Shown piece by piece: positions 18,199-27,598 of a stretch of 64,000 nucleotides of DNA. The DNA is from Pedosphaera sp. (GTDB lineage: Bacteria > Verrucomicrobiota > Verrucomicrobiia > Limisphaerales > UBA9464): assembly GCA_009695205.1 (NCBI GenBank), contig SIBK01000004.1, positions 1 through 64,000 on the forward strand. Reading direction: 5' to 3'. Position 1 is the stretch's first letter. The number at the start of each line of letters is the position of its first letter. A model generated the notes under the pieces. The model ran no database searches and had not been told where the DNA came from. It saw nothing but the letters and a program-made list of their open reading frames with translations. The translations under genes and the position numbers were made by a program.

Positions 18199-19175
18199 CC
18201 TCGGATGCACGAATTTTGACCGCCTTGCGGTCCGCACCGGAATCCGGTGTTTCGGGTGCCACACTCGCCAGTCAACTGGGGGTCAGTCGGGCGGCCGTCT
18301 GGAATCATATCGAGGAGCTCCGGAGGCTGGGGTACGACATCGAAGCGAGTCCGCACCAGGGCTACCGCTTGCGGGGGGTTCCAGATTGTCTGCACGCGGA
18401 TGACTTGATGTCCCGACTTGGATCCGTAAAGGGTATTGGCCGTGACATCCGCGTTTTCAATGAAACCACCTCCACCAACGACGTGGTGGAGAAACTCGCG
18501 CGCGATAATGTTTCGGAGGGAATCGTTGTTTTCGCAGAATCTCAAACCAGGGGGCGAGGGCGCCTTGGCCGCCAGTGGGTGTCGCCCGCCGGCAAAGGGC
18601 TTTGGTTTTCCGTGTTGCTTCGGCCCAAACTTCATGTTTCGGCGGCGACCCAACTGACCGTCATTACGGCGGTCGCGGTAGTCCGTGCCATTGAGCGGGA
18701 AACGGGTCTGCATCCGGAGATCAAATGGCCCAATGACATTGTATTTGGAGCTCAGAAGTGCGCTGGGATCCTGCTTGAGCTAGGAGCCGAGCTGGATCAC
18801 ATCCGGCATGTGGTTCTCGGGATAGGTGTGGACGTAAATCTGACCGCTGCGGAATTCCCTGAGGATCTGTTGCCGGTTGCGACGTCCCTGCGCGAGCAAT
18901 TGGGACGTCCGTTGGACCGCGCGTCGCTGGCGGTGGCGCTGCTCCGGGAACTGGAAGCCGCCTACACCCGGTTGCGGGCCGGCGATTTCCTCGAGATTGG
19001 GGACGAGTGGATGCGCCGATGCTCCACCCTCGGCAAACGGGTGTCGATCCGCATGGCGGACCGCGTGGTTCGGGGATTTGCCGAAGCGCTCGATGAAGAG
19101 GGAGCTCTTCGTGTGCGGACCGAACATGGCCGTCTTGAACGGATTATTGGGGGCGACGTGACTCTCGAAAAATAG
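18195..19175 (+). CDS. birA: Bifunctional biotin-protein ligase / biotin operon repressor
   Basis: 326 residues. Residues 1-65 form a winged HTH ('VSGATLASQLGVSRAAVWNH') as in group II BirA. The ligase domain has 'ETTSTNDVVEKLA', the biotinyl-AMP loop 'GRGRLGRQWVSPAGKGLWFS' (G-R-G-R-x-G-R), 'IKWPNDIVF' and 'KCAGILLE', followed by the C-terminal SH3-like domain. It biotinylates acyl-CoA carboxylase carrier proteins and can repress biotin genes. It overlaps nadC by four bases and lies 19 bases before coaX. Confidence 0.95.
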   Translation: MTSDARILTALRSAPESGVSGATLASQLGVSRAAVWNHIEELRRLGYDIEASPHQGYRLRGVPDCLHADDLMSRLGSVKGIGRDIRVFNETTSTNDVVEKLARDNVSEGIVVFAESQTRGRGRLGRQWVSPAGKGLWFSVLLRPKLHVSAATQLTVITAVAVVRAIERETGLHPEIKWPNDIVFGAQKCAGILLELGAELDHIRHVVLGIGVDVNLTAAEFPEDLLPVATSLREQLGRPLDRASLAVALLRELEAAYTRLRAGDFLEIGDEWMRRCSTLGKRVSIRMADRVVRGFAEALDEEGALRVRTEHGRLERIIGGDVTLEK

Positions 19176-19194
19176 CCCGAAACTTCTTCAACTC

Positions 19195-19980
19195 ATGAGC
19201 ACACAACGAGTCGTGCGCCTCCTGCTGATCGACATTGGAAATACCCACACGCATGTCGGGCTTGCGACGGAGCGTCGGATACTAAAGACCCGCGACATCG
19301 ATACGACACAAGTGTTGACCGGGCGTGTTGGATCCATCCTGGCGCGATTCGCAGGCGAGCGCGGAATTACGGCCGCCTGTCTTTGCAGCGTCGTGCCACA
19401 GGCGACCCAGCCGACGCAGCGGACGTTGCAACAGGAGTTCGGAGTCACCGCACTGCAATTGACGCCGAAGACCGTGCGCGGCGTCGGCATTCGGTACCCG
19501 CGCCCGAATTCGATTGGCCAGGATCGGCTTGCGAATGCGGTGGCCGCGCGGGCCGCTTTTGGCGCACCCTCGGTGGTGGTCGATTTCGGAACGGCGGTCA
19601 CGTTTGACGTCGTCGACGCACAGGGGGATTATGTGGGTGGCATCATCGCGCCCGGGTTGGCTGCGATGACGGATTATCTCCATGAAAAAACTGCCCTGCT
19701 CCCGAAGATCCGCATTCACGAGCCCGGCCGGGTCATCGGTCGCAACACAGAAGAGGCAATGCTGATCGGGGCGGTCCACGGATACCGCGGGCTCGTGCGA
19801 GAACTGATCGGAGGATTGAAGCGGGAACTTGGCGTCCGGCGCCTACCGGTGGTGGCCACCGGCGGCTATGCCCGGTTGATTGCCCGAGGGCTCCCGGAAA
19901 TTGATGCCGTCCGTCCCTCCTTGACACTGGAAGGATTGCGGCTGACCTGGCTTTCTGCGCGAGGGTCGGGCGCTGTGTGA
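19195..19980 (+). CDS. coaX: Type III pantothenate kinase
   Basis: 261 residues. It phosphorylates pantothenate in the first step of CoA synthesis. The phosphate-1 motif is 'LLIDIGNTHTHVGL'. The dimer/active-site region is 'IGQDRLANAVAARA', where the Asp is the catalytic base, then 'VVDFGTAVTFDVVD' and 'GGIIAPGL'. This class is insensitive to CoA feedback. It is the last gene of nadC-birA-coaX. birA-coaX neighbourhood is common in bacteria. Confidence 0.95.
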   Translation: MSTQRVVRLLLIDIGNTHTHVGLATERRILKTRDIDTTQVLTGRVGSILARFAGERGITAACLCSVVPQATQPTQRTLQQEFGVTALQLTPKTVRGVGIRYPRPNSIGQDRLANAVAARAAFGAPSVVVDFGTAVTFDVVDAQGDYVGGIIAPGLAAMTDYLHEKTALLPKIRIHEPGRVIGRNTEEAMLIGAVHGYRGLVRELIGGLKRELGVRRLPVVATGGYARLIARGLPEIDAVRPSLTLEGLRLTWLSARGSGAV

Positions 19981-20084
19981 CCCGGTCATCGGTGGGTCGA
20001 GGTCCGGCCCTAACTTTCGAAGTAGACGCAGGTCAACTCCTATAGCACTGGGGCTGCAGCCTCACGTCATGCGCGTTCGTCCGG

Positions 20085-22334
20085 CTACGGGATCTGAGCT
20101 TCCGTGAGGCGATTCCGATAGACCTTGCGGGCGTGGTCGTAAGCGGCGATGGCCTCGTCGTGTTCAGGCCCGTTCAGGAATCGCTCCTTATTTTTCCAGC
20201 AATTTTCCACTCCGGCCATGCACCATTCGATGCTTCGTCGCGAGGCCCGAATGGGTTTGCCATCGACGATGACAAAAATGGGATTGGTGTGGGTACTTGG
20301 CAGAATGCGGATCGCCAGCCAGCCGCTTTGGGGCACTTCGGTCCGAAACTTAATGTCCTGGAAGGATCCGTCCGCCAGCACGTTGGTCCGCGCGACGGCT
20401 ATTCCATTCTGGATCAACTCGACAGGCACCTCGCGGGTGCCATCGATCCGAGCCCGTTCCAGGTGCCAATAGGGATGCTCGGTGAACTTCCGCTTCTTAA
20501 TCTCGGAATGGGCAGTTTCATCGAGGCGCGCGGCCACTTTGACCCGGACGGTTACAGGGCCGGCCTTGTTGAGGCGGAGTTCGCTGCCGTTGACACCCAT
20601 TTCCACGCCCTCAACGCGAAAGTCGAGCAAGTGGCCAAGACCGTCGCTCACATAGTTCCTTCCCGCACGGATTCCTTCGCACCAGTCGAAGTAGTTCAAG
20701 GCTCCATCCAGTTTTACGTAGCTACGACCCAACCCGACGCGGTCGCTATAGATGCAAGGAAAATCCGTCTCACCGCTGATTCGGGTGCGGAATCCAGCGT
20801 TCAGAGTGTGGTACCAGATGTTGAGCTCCCAGGGGTACGGGGTATCAACCATCGAGAGGAAGTCAACGGCAGGCACCAGGTTACCGTTCGGACCCGGAAT
20901 CTCGTGGGTGACATCAACGACGTACTCGTTGGCTCCGATGCCATTGAAAGGGGCGGGCGTGTAGTTGGGGAGGTCGGTTGACGGCACGTCCAGTCCCCAT
21001 CCGCTATGGGCGGGTCCGACGAGAGCGCCCTGCTTTTTGGCCCAGCGGAGCGCATTTAAACCTAGTTTCGGCCAATGGTTTTTCGACTCGCCGCCCGGAA
21101 ACATCTGCTCCCGCAATCGCAGCAGGCACAAATGCCCGGACTCATGGGAACCAAAGCCGCTGATTTCGACGTCATAGTGGAGCAGAAATGGAAACTGCGA
21201 CACGATATCGTCCTTGCCGGTAAAAAACTGTTTCTGATAGTCGAAGCAGGGTCCCCAGGTGAGGTTGACGCCGATCTTGAGATCTTCGCCCAGCACATGG
21301 CGCATCATGTCCAGGGCGTGAACTCCTTCGGTGGGTTTGGTGTAATGGGCGCACCCTGCGGCGTGAATGTGATGGTCCCCGGACCACCACCCCAGCTTGG
21401 ATGGATCAATCCAACGAACCACTCGAAAGCCCCAAAGATTGTCTGAGGGACCGACGGAGAGTTCACGCATCTGGGGGATCGATTCGGGACCACGACGAAA
21501 CTCAACCTGGTAGCGGCCGTCGGGCAGTCGCAGCATTTCGCCATCCGCCCGGTAGACTTGGTGGTGGAAAAAGAAGTCCGGGGCGAGCCGCTTTTCCGGA
21601 GCGGGATAGACACGGCCCCTCGAGTCCCGAACGGTGAGCGCCGCGGTGGTCGGGGCCCCGTTTTCATCGAGAATCCGAAGCGATACGTTGCGGGCCGGCA
21701 GGGCGGTGAACAGCACGTCCGCTTCGCTGCGGAATCCGAGGTCCTGAGTCCCCTGGCCCACATTGAAGGAGAGTTTTGCTTCGCGCCTGCCCGAGTCGCG
21801 TGAATACAATTGGATAATCCGGTACTCCAACGGCAGTCCTCCCAATTCCTTCTTGAGAGGTGCGCCATTGAATGTTTCCAGCCAAAGCCAACGGTCCGCG
21901 ATCGTTTCCGCAGGCGAATTGTGGAGGGGCGCCGCTTGCGGGCTCGTTGCTCGGAGCTCAGCTGTCGTGCCGGAGTCATTGACCACCTTCACAAGAAACG
22001 GACGCCAACCGCCCTCCACCAGCTCCGGTTTGGCTTCGCCCACCGCCACCTTCACTCGCATCTCCGGGTTGATCATGACTCCAATCAACACCCGCGCATC
22101 CAGGACTCCCTGGACCTGGGCTGCGGCCAGGGCGGCATTGGTGCCAGCGAGGCCCGTCTCCAGTGTTCTCTTCTCGGAGGTCGAAAGCGGGGCCCCCAAT
22201 ACTTCGAGGGCGTCCACCACCCGACGAATCTGCGCAGCGAAGGGTTGAAATTCCGGGACGGAGACCACCGGAAGCGCCTTCGCGAAGGAAGCTGCGACGA
22301 CAACGCTGACGAAGAGGGCAAACAATGTTTTCAT
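20085..22334 (-). CDS. Secreted CehA/McbA-family metallohydrolase (PHP-like)
   Basis: 749 residues from ATG 22334, beginning with a Sec signal ('MKTLFALFVSVVVAASFAKA'). The first 300 residues are beta-rich. Near residue 320 'GDHHIHAAGCAHYT' supplies the metal-binding H-x-H of PHP/CehA-type phosphoesterases. Further ligands lie in 'FGSHESGHLCLL' and 'GPAHSGWGLD', and 'ISGETDFPCIYSD' follows. The family includes a carbaryl hydrolase and many uncharacterised planctomycete and Verrucomicrobia exported enzymes, so the substrate cannot be named. It lies 42 bases downstream of the epimerase gene on the same strand. Confidence 0.8.
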   Translation of the reverse strand: MKTLFALFVSVVVAASFAKALPVVSVPEFQPFAAQIRRVVDALEVLGAPLSTSEKRTLETGLAGTNAALAAAQVQGVLDARVLIGVMINPEMRVKVAVGEAKPELVEGGWRPFLVKVVNDSGTTAELRATSPQAAPLHNSPAETIADRWLWLETFNGAPLKKELGGLPLEYRIIQLYSRDSGRREAKLSFNVGQGTQDLGFRSEADVLFTALPARNVSLRILDENGAPTTAALTVRDSRGRVYPAPEKRLAPDFFFHHQVYRADGEMLRLPDGRYQVEFRRGPESIPQMRELSVGPSDNLWGFRVVRWIDPSKLGWWSGDHHIHAAGCAHYTKPTEGVHALDMMRHVLGEDLKIGVNLTWGPCFDYQKQFFTGKDDIVSQFPFLLHYDVEISGFGSHESGHLCLLRLREQMFPGGESKNHWPKLGLNALRWAKKQGALVGPAHSGWGLDVPSTDLPNYTPAPFNGIGANEYVVDVTHEIPGPNGNLVPAVDFLSMVDTPYPWELNIWYHTLNAGFRTRISGETDFPCIYSDRVGLGRSYVKLDGALNYFDWCEGIRAGRNYVSDGLGHLLDFRVEGVEMGVNGSELRLNKAGPVTVRVKVAARLDETAHSEIKKRKFTEHPYWHLERARIDGTREVPVELIQNGIAVARTNVLADGSFQDIKFRTEVPQSGWLAIRILPSTHTNPIFVIVDGKPIRASRRSIEWCMAGVENCWKNKERFLNGPEHDEAIAAYDHARKVYRNRLTEAQIP

Positions 22335-22376
22335 GGAGATCAGCACGATTGAACCCGTCTATGGGCGAGAAGGCAA

Positions 22377-23381
22377 TCAATTCAATGACGCCGGCGGCGG
22401 CAGGAACTCTGCCGTGCGGCGAATGATTTCGCGGAGGGGAATCTGCGGCTGAAATCCGGTCACTAGCTCCAGTTTTGAAATATCCGGTTGACGGTGCTGC
22501 ATGTCTTCAAACCCGGATTGAAAAACCTCGCTATATTCGACCGGTTCAATCGTCGACTGCGACCCGAGTAATTCAATCACCGAACGGGCGAGGGCGGCGA
22601 TGCTGGTGATCTCTGGATTGCCCACATTGAACACTTCGCCGACCGCTTCCGGGGAATTTTTCAGGCGGACCAGTGCTTCGACGGTGTCCGCTACATGGCA
22701 GAAGCAGCGAGTTTGCCGCCCGTGACCATACACACGAAGAGGAAGACCGCTGCGCGCGGCTTCGATAAATCGGGGGAGCACCATGCCGTAGCGTCCGGAC
22801 TGCCGAGGGCCGACGGTGTTGAAAAGGCGGACGATAGTGATCGGCAAGGCGTCTTCGCGATGATGAGCGAGGGCGAGGAATTCATCGAGAAGCTTCGAGC
22901 ATGCGTAGCTCCATCGACCGATTTGAGGGGACCCGATGACAAGGTCATCTGTTTCCGAGAATGTCGCCTTGGGGCTACGGCCATAAACCTCGGAGGTTGA
23001 TGCGAGCATTACGGGCGTCCGATGTGGGAGGGCTGCGGCGAAAACAGCCTGGGTTTCATTGAGATTGTTTGTGATCGTGTGAACCGATGATTTGAGCACC
23101 AGCTCCACACCAACCGCCGCCGCGAGGTGGAAGACGTACGAAGCACCGGCCATGAGCTCGTCTAATTGAGGGCACAATGAAATCCGGCTTTGAAAGAAGC
23201 GCAGGCGGGGATGGCCGTCAACGGCCTTCAGGTTGTCGATCGATCCCGTCGAAAGGTCATCGATGACGACGACCGAGTGGCCGTCTTTCAAGAGTCGTTC
23301 GACAAGATGTGCGCCGATGAAACCAGCGCCCCCGGTGACGAGGACGGGTTTGTCGGCGAGGAATGTCTGACCACCGTTCAT
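22377..23381 (-). CDS. NAD-dependent nucleotide-sugar epimerase/decarboxylase (extended SDR)
   Basis: 334 residues. 'VLVTGGAGFIGAHLVERLL' is the NAD motif. 'VVIDDLSTG' binds the adenosine ribose, 'STSEVYG' provides the catalytic Ser/Thr, and 'YACSKLLDE' gives the Y-x-x-x-K pair. 'RLFNTVGPRQSGRYGMV' is typical of UDP-glucuronate decarboxylase and UDP-glucose 4-epimerase relatives. The exact sugar cannot be read from sequence. It belongs to surface polysaccharide metabolism by family, not by neighbours here. Confidence 0.85.
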   Translation of the reverse strand: MNGGQTFLADKPVLVTGGAGFIGAHLVERLLKDGHSVVVIDDLSTGSIDNLKAVDGHPRLRFFQSRISLCPQLDELMAGASYVFHLAAAVGVELVLKSSVHTITNNLNETQAVFAAALPHRTPVMLASTSEVYGRSPKATFSETDDLVIGSPQIGRWSYACSKLLDEFLALAHHREDALPITIVRLFNTVGPRQSGRYGMVLPRFIEAARSGLPLRVYGHGRQTRCFCHVADTVEALVRLKNSPEAVGEVFNVGNPEITSIAALARSVIELLGSQSTIEPVEYSEVFQSGFEDMQHRQPDISKLELVTGFQPQIPLREIIRRTAEFLPPPASLN

Positions 23382-23444
23382 GAGATATCCGGAGTGAAGC
23401 AGGAATGCGCTTTTTTGAACATGACGGATATGACAGCCGTGGGT

Positions 23445-24695
23445 TCAGCGGAGGCCTTCGGCGATCGCCACGGCCAGTTTCTGCCGATAAGCGGGTGCGG
23501 CGATTTTAAGAGCTTCCACGGGGTTTGAAAGAAATCCGCCCTCCACGAGCAACGCGGGCCGGTTTTGCCACCGTAATACGTCCATGAATCGCGCGTGGCG
23601 CACGCCGCGATCCGCCGATCCACTGAGGGCGATCAGCGACTGATGGATACGGACCGCGAGGGGAAAACTCGACTCATCGTAGCTATTGTTCGGAAACGGG
23701 CGCGTGGGGTCATCGGCGTATTCGCGGGTTACGTGAGAATTCATTCCCTGCGGGGTCGTGGTGTAGGTTTCGATACCGTGAGCCTCCTGATTTGGGAACG
23801 ACGAATTGAAATGGAGGCTGATGAACAGGGCGGCTCCGCTGTGTTCTGAGAAATCCACCCGCTCGGCCAGCGGCATATAGAAATCGTTGGTGCGGGTTAG
23901 ATGCACTTCCCAGCCCTGGCCTTCCAGCAATGCCCGGAGACGTAACGCCCAATCCAACGTCAAATCCTTCTCAAGCAGATTACCCGCAATCGACCGTGAA
24001 CCCGGTTGTGCGCCTCCGTGTCCGGGGTCCACCACGATGATTCGCGGACCGGACCAGGGAGCCGCGCCGCCTGTGGCGAGTGGGTTGAGGTGTTTTTCAA
24101 CATCGAGCGAATGCAATAAAACGTCGCGGGAAACAACGCGGGACTCAAAGCCGAGTTGAACCAAGGTTCCGTTCCAGTACGCCCGCTGGGTACCGAGTTG
24201 GAGAGAAAATGTTCCCGTCGGGATTGTCACGTTGACGAGAGTACTTTGAGAATGAGTTGAAACAATTTCAGCGGCCGGCCAGTGCCGGGTGGATAGCCAC
24301 CGGTTCAACGACTGCCAGGTTCCGGCTGAAAATCGGTCTCTCTCCAGAGGAGATGTGAGGCCAATGAACGGTGGCAATGAGGCCGCACTGGACTGCGATA
24401 GCAGGGAGGGGGTGGTTGGGGAAACCGGCGGCGAGACAGACAAAGATGCGACCGGCTCGGAGGTTGGCACCGGGGGCACCGGGGTTGCAGGCGCCGGCTT
24501 GGACGGGGGGGATTCGACTGTCGGCGCGCCCCCCCCCCCTGGCGGCAGCGGCACCGTGACGAGGCTCTGCTCGACCTCAGGGGTTCGGACGTTGGGTGTT
24601 AATTTTTTGTTTGGCTTTGGGGACTGACACCCGGAGGAGATCAGCAGTTGAAGCAGCAACACAAAATGAACGCACGCGAGCGTCGCCGTTCTCAT
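23445..24695 (-). CDS. N-acetylmuramoyl-L-alanine amidase, lipoprotein
   Basis: 416 residues from ATG 24695, with GAGGT upstream. The N-terminus is a lipoprotein signal ('VLLLQLLISSGCQS', lipobox cysteine at about 22), followed by about 90 residues of Pro/Ser-rich linker. The catalytic domain is Amidase_3: 'IIVVDPGHGGAQPGSRS' (zinc His), 'LLEKDLTLDWALRL' (zinc Glu), 'FISLHFNSSF' (zinc His) and 'PALLVEGGFLSNPVE' (catalytic Glu). It cleaves the lactyl-amide bond of peptidoglycan in the periplasm. Upstream in-frame starts would bury the signal peptide and were rejected. Confidence 0.92.
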   Translation of the reverse strand: MRTATLACVHFVLLLQLLISSGCQSPKPNKKLTPNVRTPEVEQSLVTVPLPPGGGGAPTVESPPSKPAPATPVPPVPTSEPVASLSVSPPVSPTTPSLLSQSSAASLPPFIGLTSPLERDRFSAGTWQSLNRWLSTRHWPAAEIVSTHSQSTLVNVTIPTGTFSLQLGTQRAYWNGTLVQLGFESRVVSRDVLLHSLDVEKHLNPLATGGAAPWSGPRIIVVDPGHGGAQPGSRSIAGNLLEKDLTLDWALRLRALLEGQGWEVHLTRTNDFYMPLAERVDFSEHSGAALFISLHFNSSFPNQEAHGIETYTTTPQGMNSHVTREYADDPTRPFPNNSYDESSFPLAVRIHQSLIALSGSADRGVRHARFMDVLRWQNRPALLVEGGFLSNPVEALKIAAPAYRQKLAVAIAEGLR

Positions 24696-24713
24696 TTGGG
24701 TCGACCTCGTGGG

Positions 24714-24773
24714 GTAGACCTCCGGGTCTACCAGTTGCAGGGGGCGCCGCCCCCCGTCGGAGTTGGAGACTCC
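24714..24773. repeat. Three consecutive hairpins between the response regulator and the amidase
   Basis: GTAGACC-TCCG-GGTCTAC (24714-24731), GGGGGC-GCC-GCCCCC (24740-24754) and GGAGT-TGGAG-ACTCC (24759-24773) follow each other in the 125-bp gap. Both flanking genes are on the minus strand, so the hairpins lie downstream of the regulator and upstream of the amidase. They may end or attenuate transcription, or be a REP-like cluster. No T run is present. Confidence 0.6.
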
Positions 24774-24820
24774 AGGATGCGGGAGGCTGGAGCCTTGCCC
24801 CACACGCGGCAAAATAAGAG

Positions 24821-25570
24821 CTACTGACCCGAGCGATCGCAGAAACACGCTTCGAAATAATCCAACAGCCGACGCGAGCTCAAGGGGTATCCGACCTCCG
24901 CGCTGCAAGTTATACACGGCCCCCTCGAGCGCCTCTCAGTTTCCAGACAACCGTTGAAGGCGGACATGATTGCCGATGTCCGGTTTTCAACTCCGAGCTT
25001 CTGGAAGATGTGCTCCAGGTGTTTCTTGACGGTGGCAGAGCTGAGATTGAGCAGAGTGCCAATGTCGGAGTTTCCCTTTCCCTGAATCAACCAGAAGAGG
25101 ACATCTGCCTCCCGACGGGTAAGGCCAAGCACCAGAAAATCCTGAGGGGATTCCGGTGGCTGGAGCGAATCCGGCTTCCTCACACTTCTTTGAGTTTCCC
25201 GATTGAGACGCGCTCGGATTGCTATGAGCAGGTCGTCGACTTTCACCGGCTTCGTCAGGTAGTCGTCGGCTCCAAAACTCATTCCTGTGCGAAGGTCAAC
25301 GCGCTCGCCCCGGGCAGTCAGGAAAACAAATGGGATCGAGGCCGTTTTAGGATTACTGCGTACGCGTTCGAGGACTCCGAATCCGTCGAGTCCCGGCATC
25401 GTGATGTCACAGAGAATCAGGCCCGGTTTCTCCTTCAGCGCAAGTTCCACACCTCGTGTGCCATCGGGAGCGCCGAGTAGGGTGAACCCTTCGGCTTTCA
25501 GGATTGTCAGGAGGTTCTGAAGCATTTGAGGTTCATCCTCGATCACGAGCACTTTTGGGGAAACAGCCAT
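24821..25570 (-). CDS. Response regulator with LuxR-type HTH
   Basis: 249 residues from ATG 25570. The receiver domain has 'VLVIEDEPQM', phospho-acceptor Asp in 'LILCDITMPGLDG' and the Thr/Lys pair 'FLTARGE' and 'DYLTKPV'. The C-terminal GerE domain reads 'LTRREADVLFWLIQGKGNSD', then 'LSSATVKKHLEHIFQKLGVE'. About 40 extra residues follow the HTH without recognisable features. It starts five bases after the stop of the histidine kinase gene, so the two form a cognate two-component pair. Confidence 0.9.
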   Translation of the reverse strand: MAVSPKVLVIEDEPQMLQNLLTILKAEGFTLLGAPDGTRGVELALKEKPGLILCDITMPGLDGFGVLERVRSNPKTASIPFVFLTARGERVDLRTGMSFGADDYLTKPVKVDDLLIAIRARLNRETQRSVRKPDSLQPPESPQDFLVLGLTRREADVLFWLIQGKGNSDIGTLLNLSSATVKKHLEHIFQKLGVENRTSAIMSAFNGCLETERRSRGPCITCSAEVGYPLSSRRLLDYFEACFCDRSGQ

Positions 25571-25574
25571 TGGG

Positions 25575-27408
25575 TCAGGGTTGGTTTTCGAAAAGTGGGG
25601 GGTGGACCGTAACACAGGTTCCGATGTTTTCTGTGCTGTCGATCGTGATGGCGCCCCGGTGAAGGTCGAGGCAGTGCTTGATTACCACGAGACCAAGTCC
25701 GGTACCTGGCACCTGGCCCACGTTTCGGCCGCGTTGAAAAGCAGTCAAGAGGCGGTCGCGGTCGCGGTCGGGTATTCCGACACCGTGGTCGCGGATTTCG
25801 AGCACTGCCAAGGAGCCATCCCGCTTAACCCGAACCTGTATCTCCGATCCAGCCGGCGAGTACTTGACCGCATTGGAAATCAGGTTGGAGACGATGTGCC
25901 GCATTAAGTCCGCATCCCCGAACGCCATAGCTTCAATGGATTTCGGGATGAGCCTTATTGGACAGCGATTATCGGTATCCATCTGCAACTCATTGGACCA
26001 CCGCCGGCAGGCGGCGAGGAGATCGAACGGTCCGGGGCGGTATTCCAGGCTTCCGGATTCAACTTTCCCGAAAACAAGCACTCCTTCCCTCAATTCCGCC
26101 ATACGCCACGCGTGGTGCCGAATCGCCTTGAGGTGATCCTGACGTTCCGGGATGGGAAGTCGGTCCAGATACCGCTCGAGGATTTCAGCCGAGGAGTGAA
26201 TGATACCGATCGGCGTTCTGAATTCGTGCGAAACCAAGGAAACAAAGTCACTGCGCAGTCGGCTCAGCTCCCGCTCGCGTGCGAGGGACAGTCTCAATTC
26301 TTCCTCCATCCGTTTGCGGTCCGTAATTCTGAGGCTGAGCGCGAGCAGGCACGGTTCGCCGTCAATCTCGACCAACTCGGCGGAAACAAGGGCCGTGTCT
26401 ACAAGTCCCATTTTACCCCGAAACTGGGTTTCATAGCCGTGGACATAACCGTCCCGTCGGAACTGCGTAAGAAACCGTTCACGGTCGGCCGGATCAACCC
26501 ACAGGCCTAATTCGGCGGAGGTCCGTCCGATGATCTCACTTTTTGTAAACTTGGAATCAGTCGCGAATTGTTCCTTGATTTCGATGAAGCGTTCGTCGGC
26601 CACGCGAATGAGCGAAACATGAGCGGGTATGGCCCGGAACGCCTTGCGGAACCGCTCTTCCGACTCTCGCAACCGGCGCGTGCTCGCACGAAGCGCTTCT
26701 TCGGCGCGCGTGCGGTCTGCGATCTCCGTCTTCAATCGCGAATTGGCTGCAGCGAGTTCCGTGGTTCGTTGGCGGACCCGTTCCTCCAGTTGGTTATTCA
26801 GTTCGCGCAACTGCTGTTCCTCCCGGGTCCGCACCAATTTGTTCGCGGCAATCGCCGCGATGGCCGTCAGGATCGTGAGATGCTCCGTGGTAAAAAAACA
26901 CAGTGCTCGAATGCTCTGAATCAATCACTCCGAGGATCCGACCGTCGGAAATAATCGGAACCACCAGCTCGGAGAGGCGTGGTATGTCATCAACGACATA
27001 CCGAGGGTCCAGACGCGTGTCAGGAATGATTTCAGCCTGTTGCGTCGCGCCGACGTGCCCGACAATGCCCCCGCCGAGTGGAATCGTGATCGGCGCAATG
27101 ATCTCCCGGCCCCGAGGGTTTTTGGGTCCGTACGCAGCCCGTTGCGTGAGCACACACCTCGCCTCGTCGAACAGGTACACCACGCAGTCCTCGAACCCCA
27201 GAACTGAGATACATCGGCGAGTAATCTCCCACAGGACGTCGTCCTCGGAGTGAACGGCGGCAAGCGACGAGGCGAACTCATTCAGACTCCGCGCGATCGC
27301 CTCCCCACGGCCCGCTCGTTGGCGTAGGATGAAGATGCGGGCATCCGGCGAAACGTTAAGGGGCTCCGTCGTGGGATCGGAGTTCGTAACGGGCATTTGC
27401 TGCGACAT
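25575..27408 (-). pseudogene. GAF-PAS histidine kinase, split by a frameshift in a seven-T run
   Basis: Start ATG 27408. Residues 30-165 are a GAF domain ('EITRRCISVLGFEDCVVYLF', 'GGGIVGHVGATQQ'). After a coiled coil ('LNNQLEERVRQRTTELAA') comes a PAS domain, then HisKA 'FVSLVSHEFRTPIGII' (phospho-His) and HATPase with 'LISNAVKYSP' (N box), 'DHGVGIPDRD' and 'GTGLGLVVIKH'. The GAF part and the rest are in different frames. The join is at 26892-26898, seven A on the plus strand (T7 in the mRNA), where six would keep the frame. Either the gene is broken, the base count is wrong, or slippage restores it. Confidence 0.85.
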
Positions 27409-27598
27409 TTGCGATGGGTTGGGTCGGTGGACGATATCGGACCGGACAACGGTCGTCCATACGCCGATGGGCGTACCCCTGTTCGTCGGCAAGGTAACGC
27501 CCGGGCTTTCCACTTTACCCGGCCGGTTCGTTACCGTCGGGTTCCCTTCTGGAAAGGATGTCGGATGTCAAAGGAGGCTTTCCTTGCGGATCAGGTGG

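Noticed and set aside
24696-24917. N-terminal extension of the cell-wall amidase
   Set aside because: It would run through the hairpin cluster and put 74 residues ahead of the lipoprotein signal.
27329-27598. Upstream extension of the double hydrolase gene
   Set aside because: It overlaps the divergent kinase gene, shows no homology and would precede the signal peptide.
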